From contig JAJECR010000220.1 in assembly GCA_022821935.1 (NCBI GenBank), forward strand, positions 1 through 6,987: 6,987 nt of DNA, read 5' to 3'. The notes under the pieces were generated by a model. The model was not told the DNA's origin, made no database searches, and saw only the letters and a program-made list of their open reading frames with translations. This document shows positions 1-6,151 of the stretch, piece by piece (the stretch's first letter is position 1; each line of letters starts with the position of its first letter). A program made the position numbers and the translations under genes. Source of the stretch: Candidatus Latescibacterota bacterium. Its GTDB lineage: Bacteria > JAAXHH01.

Positions 1-425
1 ACGCGCTGCTGCTGACCGCCGGACAACTGGTTCGGCGACCGCTCCCCGTAGTCGTCCATCCGGACCATCCTGAGCGCTTCCGACACCCGTTCCCTTTGTT
101 CTGAAGGCGTCACCTTCCGCAGGACGAGCCCGTAAGCCACGTTCTCCCGGACAGACATGTGCGGCCAGAGGGCGTAATTCTGGAAGACCATGCCCGTGTT
201 CCGCCTGTGGGGAGGCGTGCGGGTCACGTCCTGGCCGTCGAACAGGATGCTACCCTTGTCGGGCGCATAGAACCCGGCGACCAGCCGAAGGAGGGTCGTC
301 TTGCCGCAGCCGGAAGGGCCCAGTAGAAAGAACAGTTCGCCCCTCGCGATCTCCAGGGAGACGTCGTCGACCGCCGTCACTTCACCGAATTTCCGGGTTA
401 TGCCCTGCAGCGTCAGGCTGACCAT
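1..425 (-). CDS. ABC transporter ATP-binding protein, N-terminal part (cut by window edge)
   Basis: This is the nucleotide-binding subunit of an importer; it would hydrolyse ATP on the cytoplasmic side of the membrane. Only 141 complete codons are present. Visible are a Walker A loop GPSGCGKTT at residues 36-44, a Q-loop in FQNYALWPHM (Gln82), and the ABC signature LSGGQQQR at 134-141, which ends at the window edge; Walker B and the C-terminal domain lie outside. The spacing and the NYALWPHM wording fit the Fe3+/polyamine/sulfate-type importer ATPases (FbpC, PotA, CysA relatives), which normally have a C-terminal regulatory domain. The ATG at 425-423 is the first good start and fits the family's N terminus, but no Shine-Dalgarno sequence precedes it. 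It lies 135 bp downstream of a solute-binding protein gene on the same strand and is probably its partner. The substrate is unknown; iron is only one possibility. Confidence 0.93.
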   Translation of the reverse strand, partial: MVSLTLQGITRKFGEVTAVDDVSLEIARGELFFLLGPSGCGKTTLLRLVAGFYAPDKGSILFDGQDVTRTPPHRRNTGMVFQNYALWPHMSVRENVAYGLVLRKVTPSEQRERVSEALRMVRMDDYGERSPNQLSGGQQQR

Positions 426-525
426 ACTCGATATGCCACGATATGAAAAACCATTCAGAGTATGAAAAAACAAGCATCCGTTCGCGCCGCCCGCGTCGCG
501 CACGGCCCGACCGTTCGAAGTCAGG

Positions 526-567
526 GATTCCCGGGCTTCATCGGGAAAGATTCCCGGGCCTCATCCG
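526..567. repeat. Imperfect tandem repeat (2 x 19 bp, 23-bp period) at the end of the solute-binding protein gene
   Basis: Copy 1 (526-544) and copy 2 (549-567) match at 17 of 19 positions and share GATTCCCGGGC. Copy 2 covers the stop codon of the solute-binding protein gene and copy 1 lies just downstream. The segment CGGGAA at 542-547 can pair with TTCCCG at 528-533 (8-nt loop) or with TTCCCG at 551-556 (3-nt loop), so two mutually exclusive hairpins are possible in the leftward transcript. No T-run follows, so this is not a classical terminator. It may protect the 3' end of the upstream message or dampen the downstream ATPase gene; that is inference. Confidence 0.7.
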
Positions 568-1994
568 CTTCTGCGCTTCAACCTCCAGAGGTACAGCACC
601 ATTCCGGCCAGCACCAGACCGCTTCCGGAGAACAACATGTACCTGGCGCCCGGCCGTCCCGCCGCGCCTGATCCGTACTTCTCCGCCGCCACCCTGCTCC
701 ACGCGAGCAGGGTACGGTTTCTGAAGGTCTGGTCCCGCCACCGGTCGCCCAGGGCCAGGGATTCCTCCTCCGTAATGGGCACGGCGCCCAGTGCGGGCAG
801 GACGCGAGCCAGGTCCCCCTCTTCCATGGCGCGCAGCCACCTGCGCTGTAAGGCCGCGTGGGCGTCGATGACGAAGACGCCGATCATATCATCGACGATA
901 TGACGCCTCGCCGCGCCTTTCATGGCGTCGTACACGAAGGACGATTCCCAGGTAAAGGGATTGAACGTGACCGAGGTATGAGCCGGATTGATGCGCTGGT
1001 ACAGGTGAGGCAGGACGGTGAACCGGTTCAGCTGGAACTGCTCCGGTCCGCCCGGCGTACCGGGTTTCTGCATCCAAAGGCGCTGTCCGGCCTCCGAAAG
1101 GATGTAGCGCAGGAAGGACTGCGCCACGGCCATGTTCGGTGCGCCTTTCAGTATGGATATGCCGTCGGGATTCAGGATCGTGAGGTTGTCGGGCATGGTG
1201 TAGCCGATCATATCCGGCCCCACGGCGTTGATCTGGGCCCAGGCGTAAAAATCGATGGCCATCCCGTAGGCCACCTCGCCGGAAGTTACGTCCTTGGGCA
1301 CCTGGCTTCCCGTATTGGCGAATCCCCGGGCGTTGGCGCCCAGGGCGGTGATGATCTGCCAGCCTCTTTCCCATCCGTAGACCTGCAGGATGATCTCGAA
1401 GGGCACGTGCGCGCTGCCGCTCTTCCTCGGATCGGCGGCGCCGACCCACGAGTACAGCCGCGGATCGGTCAGGTCTTCCCAGGTCTCCGGCAGCGGCAGG
1501 TCCACGAGTTGCGCCACCCGCTTGTTGTACATGATGCCGAATCCCGCCATCGTCGCGCCGTACCAACGGTAGCCGGCGTCGTAGACCGGGTAGCCGCCCA
1601 CCTCTACCGGCAGCTTTGAAAGCAGGTCCCCGGGAAGTCTGTACGGCGCCAGCAGGTCGAGGCGGGCGAGTTCAACGAACGGATCGCTTCCCCCGCCGAA
1701 CATCATGTCTATGCCGATGCCGTCCGGCTTGCCGGTGAATTCGGATTTGATAAAACGGATGATTTCAGAGGTCCCGCCCACGTCCATCCACTCGATCTCG
1801 GCTGCGCGTCCGGTTTCCGCCCGGTAATAGGCGTCGAACCCCCGGGTGAACTCGTAGCGGATGCCTTCCCAGTGAGGAGAAACGATGACCAGCCGGTCCT
1901 GTGCCGGAACGGCGGTCGGACTGCCGGCCTGGAAGAGGACGCCCGTGAAGAGGAAGCAACGTATGAGTGAATGGATGACGGACCGACGATTCAA
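561..1994 (-). CDS. Extracellular solute-binding protein of an ABC importer, with C-terminal membrane segment
   Basis: This 477-aa protein should capture a ligand outside the cytoplasmic membrane and deliver it to an ABC importer. An N-terminal signal peptide is visible (basic start, hydrophobic stretch around residues 9-22, probable cleavage after VPA at 29-31), with no lipobox. The mature part resembles the family 1 / AfuA-FbpA type binding proteins: VIVSPH near 36-41, an FGIMYNK segment at 152-158, LPETWEDLTDPRL at 168-180, and GEVAYGMAIDFYAW at 239-252. Iron-binding FbpA proteins have a Tyr-Tyr pair in a comparable place; here it reads Phe249-Tyr250, so Fe3+ is not assured. Unusually, residues 452-470 form a hydrophobic helix followed by RLKRRSG, after a Gly-rich stretch at 441-449, suggesting a C-terminal anchor. 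The start is TTG: the first ATG-coded Met is residue 70, and GAGG lies 5 nt before the TTG. It probably belongs with the ATPase gene downstream. Confidence 0.88.
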   Translation of the reverse strand: MNRRSVIHSLIRCFLFTGVLFQAGSPTAVPAQDRLVIVSPHWEGIRYEFTRGFDAYYRAETGRAAEIEWMDVGGTSEIIRFIKSEFTGKPDGIGIDMMFGGGSDPFVELARLDLLAPYRLPGDLLSKLPVEVGGYPVYDAGYRWYGATMAGFGIMYNKRVAQLVDLPLPETWEDLTDPRLYSWVGAADPRKSGSAHVPFEIILQVYGWERGWQIITALGANARGFANTGSQVPKDVTSGEVAYGMAIDFYAWAQINAVGPDMIGYTMPDNLTILNPDGISILKGAPNMAVAQSFLRYILSEAGQRLWMQKPGTPGGPEQFQLNRFTVLPHLYQRINPAHTSVTFNPFTWESSFVYDAMKGAARRHIVDDMIGVFVIDAHAALQRRWLRAMEEGDLARVLPALGAVPITEEESLALGDRWRDQTFRNRTLLAWSRVAAEKYGSGAAGRPGARYMLFSGSGLVLAGMVLYLWRLKRRSG

Positions 1995-1999
1995 CGGTA

Positions 2000-2004
2000 C
2001 CTCG
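2000..2004 (-). promoter_or_regulatory. Ribosome binding site for the TTG-started solute-binding protein gene
   Basis: Read on the minus strand, CGAGG ends 5 nt before the TTG at 1994-1992. It supports this non-ATG start, which is also required to include the signal peptide. Confidence 0.6.
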
Positions 2005-2020
2005 GCTGAATTGATGTCTT

Positions 2021-2953
2021 TTACTGCTTTCTCGCCGTGAGGACCAGCACGATGGCGACCAGCAACGACACCGCCAGGCCGATACCCACCACCGCGGGAT
2101 TTATGGCGTTACTCACCAGGGGATCGTCAATTCCCGCCAGGACGGACAAGAAGAGCACGGGGAGCAACAGCGCCACCAGGAAGGTTAGCCGCCGCGAGGA
2201 GGCGTCGATGCTCCTGAGGGCTCTCGTCTGGGCAGCCATGGCCGCGTCGTTCAGCATTTCCCACTGACGCGTCAGCGCCTCGACCATGTTCCTGAATCTG
2301 TGGTACGCGTCCTGGAGCTGGACGACCGTGTCCGCCTGCAGGGAGAGTTTCTCGCCGCTATAAAGGGAATGTACGATTTCGCACTGTGGCTTGACGAGTT
2401 GGATCATGTCGATAAGGCGGCGCTGCGTCTCGTATATCCACCGGGCTTCCACGTCCCTGTCCGGCGCGATCGTCTCCTCGACAAGTCCGGTTACCAGCGG
2501 TTCCTGGAGATCTGCGATCTTCTGCATGATCAGCGCGACGGCCTGGTCCGTGGACCGCATCGACTGGGCATCCTGCTGAACCCGGTCCTTGACTTCCTGC
2601 AGAAAGGCCAGCGGGGTGGCATGTATGGTCACCAGGTAGCCGGGCGCCAGGAAGATCCCCAGCTTGACCGGCGGCGCGTCCAGGCTCTCCCGCGCGTGCA
2701 CGACCGCGAACAGGTGGCCCGGAAACACCGCCGAATAGGGCCGCGCCGAAACTTCCCGGCAGGCTTTCACCGACAGGGGATGTGCGCCGAGTTCCTTGAA
2801 TTCGCTCAGAAACGCCGCGTCTTCGTCCGTGATCTGCTCGAGGTCCAGCCAGAACAGGCCCCTGGACGCCTCCAGGGTTTCCTGCAGATGGGAGAGCGAC
2901 ACGTCATCGTAACGGATGACGCTGTTCTGTTCAACGATTAGCAAATCCCGCAT
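2021..2953 (-). CDS. CorA-family membrane protein lacking the GMN motif
   Basis: This 310-aa protein has the layout of CorA Mg2+/divalent-cation channels: a soluble cytoplasmic domain, a long helix and two C-terminal membrane helices. Family landmarks include LFWLDL (33-38), the HPLSVKACREVSARP stretch (58-72, equivalent to the HPL..ED..RPK region), LFAVVHA (81-87), a charged helical region (about 160-250) with LQDAYHRF at 213-220, TM1 at about 256-273 and TM2 at about 286-306. The expected YGMN selectivity sequence after TM1 is missing: GIYGMN is replaced by GIDDPL (274-279), and the usual MPEL loop is absent too. It may therefore carry a different ion, form a non-conducting relative, or serve a regulatory role. 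The ATG at 2953-2951 has GAGGG 5 nt upstream, and that site overlaps the stop codon of the upstream permease gene, which suggests translational coupling. The open frame extends further upstream, but only as a shadow of the permease gene. Confidence 0.87.
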   Translation of the reverse strand: MRDLLIVEQNSVIRYDDVSLSHLQETLEASRGLFWLDLEQITDEDAAFLSEFKELGAHPLSVKACREVSARPYSAVFPGHLFAVVHARESLDAPPVKLGIFLAPGYLVTIHATPLAFLQEVKDRVQQDAQSMRSTDQAVALIMQKIADLQEPLVTGLVEETIAPDRDVEARWIYETQRRLIDMIQLVKPQCEIVHSLYSGEKLSLQADTVVQLQDAYHRFRNMVEALTRQWEMLNDAAMAAQTRALRSIDASSRRLTFLVALLLPVLFLSVLAGIDDPLVSNAINPAVVGIGLAVSLLVAIVLVLTARKQ

Positions 2954-2957
2954 GGAA

Positions 2958-2964
2958 TCCCTCA
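2958..2964 (-). promoter_or_regulatory. Ribosome binding site of the CorA-like gene overlapping the permease stop codon
   Basis: On the minus strand the sequence TGAGGGA contains both the TGA stop of the permease gene (2964-2962) and the GAGGG site 5 nt before the ATG at 2953. This fixes the CorA-like start within a much longer open frame and suggests translational coupling. Confidence 0.7.
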
Positions 2965-4389
2965 GTTTCTTTGGTTTTTCTTTTCCCAGTAGAAGTAGAA
3001 GGGAATGCCGACTGCTACGATGGCCAGGCCGATAAGGGTATTGTAAATAAACTCCACGTTGGTCAGCAGCGACACCAGGTAACCGGTGATCACGGCAAGG
3101 AAGAGCAGGGGCGTTACCGGATATCCCCACGCCCTGTAGGGCCGTTTCGCGTCGGGCCGGGTAAAGCGGAGCACGATGACCGAGGCGATGGCGAGAATCG
3201 AGAAGGCGTATGATGTGAACGAACCGTAGGAGATAATTTCCTCGTAACTGGGCGTCAGGGCGATCAGGGCGGCCAGGATACCCTGGGCGAGGATGGAAAC
3301 CGCCGGCGTGCGGTATTTCGAGTGCACCCGGCTCAGACCCTCGAAGAACAGCCCGTCCCTGCTGAGGGCGAAGAAGAGGCGCGGAGCCACAAGCATGTGC
3401 ACGTTTACCCCTCCGAAAGTGGAACACATGACGCCTACGGATATGAAGAGGGCGCCCCATTCGCCGAGCAGCACCTGCATCACGTCGGCCGCGATCCACG
3501 GCGAGGACTGGACCTGCTCGAAGGGGAGGATCAGCATGTACACGAAGTTCGCCGCCATGTAGATCAGGATCACGAACAGGATGCCGCCGATGATGGACAG
3601 CGGGAGATTGCGGCGGGGGTCGCGCATTTCCCCGGCGACATAGCTGGAAAAAGTCCATCCTTCGTAGGAGAACAGTCCGGTGACCATGGCCGCGCCAAAG
3701 GCCCCCAGCGCGAATCCTCCCACGGCTGCCCCGTTGCCGCCGCCGAACAACGGCGAGAAGTGGGCCATCGATCCTTTTTCGGCCATGAACAGGCCCAGGA
3801 GGATCAGTCCCCCCAGGGCGGCGATCTTGATAAAGGTGAAGAGGTTGGTGACCCTGCCGCCCCACCGGACGCCGATTACGTTGATCGTCATCAGCACCAG
3901 CACGCAGGCCGAGGCGATAAGCGCCCGGGCGCCTTCGCTCAGGACGATCCCCGTCCCGGCGCTGTCCGCGGTAACGACGTTCACCACGCTCGCCAGGTAG
4001 CTGGCGAATACGCTGGCGACGGCGGCGATGGATACCGGCCAAACGATCCAGAAGGCCGACCAGCCGTAGAGGAAGGCCACCCAGCGTTTTCGATAGGCTT
4101 CACGGATGTAAACGTACTGGCCGCCGGTCCGGGGCAGCATGGCGCCCAACTCGGCGATACACAGCCCGCCGCACAGCGCAAGCAGACCGCACACCAGCCA
4201 GACGAGCAGACTCATGCCCGGCGAACCGACGTTGGAGGCAATGGCGCTTGGCGCCTGGAAAATACCGGAACCGATTACCCCGCCCACGATGATGGTCGTG
4301 GCCTCAAGGGGTCCCAGCCCCCTGACGAGTCCTTCGTCTTCGTTCCCGGCCGCCGGAGCGCCGGCGGTGCGTGCTTCAGTTTCAGCCAA
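2962..4389 (-). CDS. APC-superfamily amino acid permease (LAT/SteT-like)
   Basis: This 475-aa integral membrane protein should move amino acids across the cytoplasmic membrane, by exchange or proton coupling. Landmarks of the family are visible in order: the TM1 glycine-rich break GSGIF (40-44), AELGAMLPRTGGQYVYI (79-95) covering TM2 and the following loop, SYEGW in TM6 (241-245), AGEMRDPRRNLP (252-263), APRLFFALSRDGLFF (335-349) and RPYRAWGYPVTP (416-427). About twelve hydrophobic segments are seen, the length is normal, and the wording is closest to the L-type/SteT exchanger branch; the substrate cannot be read from the sequence. The start is TTG at 4389-4387, supported by GAGGTGA just upstream; the first internal Met (59) would remove TM1. 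A short hydrophilic N-terminal tail rich in Ala, Gly and Glu precedes TM1. It is the first gene of the leftward operon and ends 8 bp before the CorA-like gene. Confidence 0.93.
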   Translation of the reverse strand: MAETEARTAGAPAAGNEDEGLVRGLGPLEATTIIVGGVIGSGIFQAPSAIASNVGSPGMSLLVWLVCGLLALCGGLCIAELGAMLPRTGGQYVYIREAYRKRWVAFLYGWSAFWIVWPVSIAAVASVFASYLASVVNVVTADSAGTGIVLSEGARALIASACVLVLMTINVIGVRWGGRVTNLFTFIKIAALGGLILLGLFMAEKGSMAHFSPLFGGGNGAAVGGFALGAFGAAMVTGLFSYEGWTFSSYVAGEMRDPRRNLPLSIIGGILFVILIYMAANFVYMLILPFEQVQSSPWIAADVMQVLLGEWGALFISVGVMCSTFGGVNVHMLVAPRLFFALSRDGLFFEGLSRVHSKYRTPAVSILAQGILAALIALTPSYEEIISYGSFTSYAFSILAIASVIVLRFTRPDAKRPYRAWGYPVTPLLFLAVITGYLVSLLTNVEFIYNTLIGLAIVAVGIPFYFYWEKKNQRN

Positions 4390-4392
4390 GTC

Positions 4393-4399
4393 TCACCTC
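4393..4399 (-). promoter_or_regulatory. Ribosome binding site for the TTG-started permease gene
   Basis: On the minus strand this reads GAGGTGA, with the GAGG core 6 nt before the TTG at 4389. It is a strong site and decides the non-ATG start. Confidence 0.7.
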
Positions 4400-4435
4400 G
4401 GCGTAAATGCCTGTGAAATCAGCGCAAACATGTGT

Positions 4436-4465
4436 AATATAACGGCACTTACAGGTCAACAACAA
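4436..4465 (-). promoter_or_regulatory. Possible promoter of the leftward transport operon
   Basis: On the minus strand a -10-like TATATT (4441-4436) is preceded by TTGTTG (4465-4460) at 18-bp spacing. The -10 matches 5 of 6 consensus bases but the -35 matches only the TTG. A better -35-like hexamer, TTGACC (4459-4454), lies only 12 bp from the -10, too close for normal use. The location, about 45 bp upstream of the permease start in the divergent region, is right, but the call is tentative. Confidence 0.35.
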
Positions 4466-4501
4466 TCACATTTGAGGCCATGCGATTACGTGGTTAATAG
4501 C

Positions 4502-4530
4502 TTGACAGACTACCCGTCCGGCGCTATATT
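4502..4530 (+). promoter_or_regulatory. Sigma-70-type promoter of the tRNA(CAU) gene
   Basis: A perfect -35 TTGACA (4502-4507) is separated by 17 bp from -10 TATATT (4525-4530, 5 of 6 consensus bases). Transcription would begin near 4537, about 10 nt before the mature tRNA 5' end, as expected for a strong stable-RNA promoter. It may also feed tilS by readthrough of the hairpin that follows the tRNA. Confidence 0.85.
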
Positions 4531-4546
4531 TGAGTGCTTGAATCGA

Positions 4547-4620
4547 GGCGGCGTAGCTCAGTTGGTCAGAGCATCGGAATCATAATCCGAGTGTCCGGGG
4601 TTCGAATCCCTGCGCCGCTA
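4547..4620 (+). tRNA. tRNA with anticodon CAU, probably elongator tRNA-Met
   Basis: A 74-nt complete cloverleaf can be folded by hand. The acceptor stem pairs 4547-4553 with 4613-4619 (six Watson-Crick pairs plus a G1-U72 wobble), with discriminator A4620 and no encoded CCA. The D-stem is GCTC/GAGC, the anticodon stem TCGGA/TCCGA, and the 7-nt loop ATCATAA places CAT at 4581-4583. The T-arm is CGGGG/CCCTG with loop TTCGAAT. An initiator tRNA is unlikely because the 1-72 mismatch and the three G-C pairs next to the anticodon loop are absent. The acceptor wording resembles elongator tRNA-Met of other bacteria. It could instead be tRNA-Ile2(CAU), the substrate of TilS encoded just downstream; the 29-41 pair is G-C rather than the C-G known to matter for IleRS in E. 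coli, which argues mildly against that. A32 in the loop is unusual. Confidence 0.95.
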
Positions 4621-4626
4621 TTACCC

Positions 4627-4660
4627 ATGGCCTTTCTGCTCTCGGAAGGCCATTTTCGTT
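4627..4660 (+). terminator. Intrinsic terminator-like hairpin after the tRNA
   Basis: A 10-bp stem pairs 4627-4636 with 4644-4653 (ATGGCCTTTC with GGAAGGCCAT, one G-U pair) around a 7-nt loop, followed by a short T-rich tail TTTCGTT. It begins 6 nt after the tRNA end and stops 24 nt before the tilS start. The tail is interrupted, so termination may be partial, which would let the tRNA promoter also supply tilS. Confidence 0.65.
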
Positions 4661-4683
4661 ATGGACGTCCCAGTCGAGTTCCC

Positions 4684-6078
4684 ATGCCCGATACCGTTGC
4701 TCATAAAGTCGAAGCGGCGGTTCTTCGCCACCGCATGATCAGTAAGGGCGATCACGTGATCGCCGCGGTCTCGGGCGGCGCGGACTCCGTGGTCCTCCTG
4801 CACGCCCTGCACGGACTGTGCGAAAGGTGGGGCATGAAACTGGGGGCGGCCCATCTCGACCATGGACTTCGCGGCGAGGAAGGAAGGGAGGACGCCGACT
4901 TCGTCAGGGACTACGCGGCGTCCCTGGGCCTTCCCTGCGCAGTGGAGCGGGCGGACGTGGCCGCCTACTGCCAAAAAACGCGCTGTTCCATCGAGCAGGG
5001 GGCCCGCGAGGTAAGGTACGGATTCCTCCGAAGGGTTCTCGCGGACCAGGAGGCGGATTCCGTGGCGACCGGACATACGGCCGACGACCAGGCAGAGACG
5101 GTGCTGTTGCGTCTGTTGCGCGGCAGCGGCAGCCCGGGTCTTTCGGCCATTCGCCCCGTCAGGGATGGGTGGATAATCCGGCCGCTCCTGGACGTTACCG
5201 CCGACGAAATCGCCGCGTATGCGCGAAGTCACCGGCTGGCCTTTCGCGTCGACCGGACCAACGCGGACCAGGACGTGCCCCGCAACAGGATCCGGCACCA
5301 CCTGATACCGCTGCTGCAAGGCGAATACAACCCACAGATCGTGCAGGGTCTGGGACGGCTCGCCGACGTGATACGGGGCGAGGCGGAGTATCTCGACGAA
5401 GTGGTGTCGACTTTCATCGCCGATCATGCGCGTTTCGCGGACGGTAAGGTCCTTCGCCTGGACCTCGGAGCCTGGCCGAAGGCTGCGCCCGCCGTCCAGC
5501 GGGTGCTGATCCGGCATCTGGTCCGGACTATGGGCGGCAACGAAGAGCGTTTGAATTACGACCAGGTGGAGGATGCCCGCGCATGGATCGACCGGGGCGC
5601 GATCGGCCGGATCCATGAGCTGCCCGGCGGGATTCGCATGGAATGTCGGAGGTCCGGACTGGTGGCCTGCCTGGGTTCCTTTACGCCTTACCGGCTGGAC
5701 ATTGAAGTCCCTGGCCTGGTGGAAATTCCGGATACGAACCTGTCGATCCGCATCGAGGAAAGTCCGGCAACGGACGCGCCGGCCGCAACCCCGCAGCGGG
5801 CCGTATTCGACGCCGAGGCCGTACCGCGGCGCTGGACCGTGCGTTCCCGCGAGTCCGGCGACCACATGTCGCCCTTCGGCCTGGCGGGACACAAGTCCCT
5901 GAAGAAGCTGTTCAACGAATGGGACGTGCCCCGTCTGCTGCGCGACCGCGTGCCGGTCGTTACAGACGGTGCGCGGATCCTGTGGGTCGCGGGTTACCGT
6001 CAGAGCAACCTGGGCCTGGTTACCGGGAAGACCCGGCGCGTGATGGTCGCCGAACTGACCGGGAGCCATCACGGTTGA
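4684..6078 (+). CDS. tilS: tRNA(Ile)-lysidine synthase
   Basis: TilS uses ATP and lysine to convert C34 of tRNA-Ile2(CAU) to lysidine, changing the tRNA from methionine to isoleucine identity and from AUG to AUA decoding; it acts in the cytoplasm. The 464-aa protein shows the N-type PP-loop SGGADS (30-35), AAHLDHGLRGEE (55-66), ATGHTADDQAET (128-139) forming the active-site pocket, and RNRIRHHLIPLL (200-211). It also has the C-terminal TilS domain with RSRESGDHMSPFG (387-399), SLKKLFNEW (405-413), and an end-region WVAGYR (434-439). The length fits the full multi-domain form. The ATG at 4684 places the PP-loop about 30 residues in, as in relatives; the in-frame ATG at 4627 would lie inside the terminator stem. 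The ribosome binding site is weak (GAG 5 nt upstream). No separate promoter is evident, so expression may depend on readthrough from the tRNA. It is followed by hpt after 73 bp. Confidence 0.96.
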   Translation: MPDTVAHKVEAAVLRHRMISKGDHVIAAVSGGADSVVLLHALHGLCERWGMKLGAAHLDHGLRGEEGREDADFVRDYAASLGLPCAVERADVAAYCQKTRCSIEQGAREVRYGFLRRVLADQEADSVATGHTADDQAETVLLRLLRGSGSPGLSAIRPVRDGWIIRPLLDVTADEIAAYARSHRLAFRVDRTNADQDVPRNRIRHHLIPLLQGEYNPQIVQGLGRLADVIRGEAEYLDEVVSTFIADHARFADGKVLRLDLGAWPKAAPAVQRVLIRHLVRTMGGNEERLNYDQVEDARAWIDRGAIGRIHELPGGIRMECRRSGLVACLGSFTPYRLDIEVPGLVEIPDTNLSIRIEESPATDAPAATPQRAVFDAEAVPRRWTVRSRESGDHMSPFGLAGHKSLKKLFNEWDVPRLLRDRVPVVTDGARILWVAGYRQSNLGLVTGKTRRVMVAELTGSHHG

Positions 6079-6151
6079 TGGCGGTCGACGCGAGCGGTAA
6101 CGGTAGATGCGCACTACACCGCAAGGGGCGCCGGCCGGGCTGGAATTACCG

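Noticed and set aside
429..469. Short direct repeats CGATATG (429, 439) and TATGAAAAA (442, 461) in an AT-rich patch before the ATPase gene
   Set aside because: They are too short and too few to call an operator or promoter; no -35/-10 pair with acceptable spacing was found on the minus strand.
858..1619. 253-codon plus-strand frame and a 225-codon minus-strand frame within the solute-binding protein gene
   Set aside because: Both are shadows of the binding protein gene with no motifs, and their composition is typical of off-frame GC-rich translation.
2954..4042. Upstream extension of the CorA-like frame to 673 codons
   Set aside because: The added part lies out of frame over the permease gene, is Arg/Gly/Pro-rich, and a good ribosome binding site and family alignment place the start at 2953.
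3322..4416. 364-codon open frame antisense to the amino acid permease
   Set aside because: The translation is hydrophilic with many His, Gln and Asp and shows no family motifs; it is the complement of a clear membrane protein gene.
4464..4473. CRP-like half site (AAATGTGATT on the minus strand) upstream of the permease
   Set aside because: The second half site is not present at the required spacing.
4390..4546. Possible riboswitch or T-box leader before the permease gene
   Set aside because: The stretch is short and AT-rich, with no recognisable aptamer or T-box core and no terminator hairpin before the permease start.
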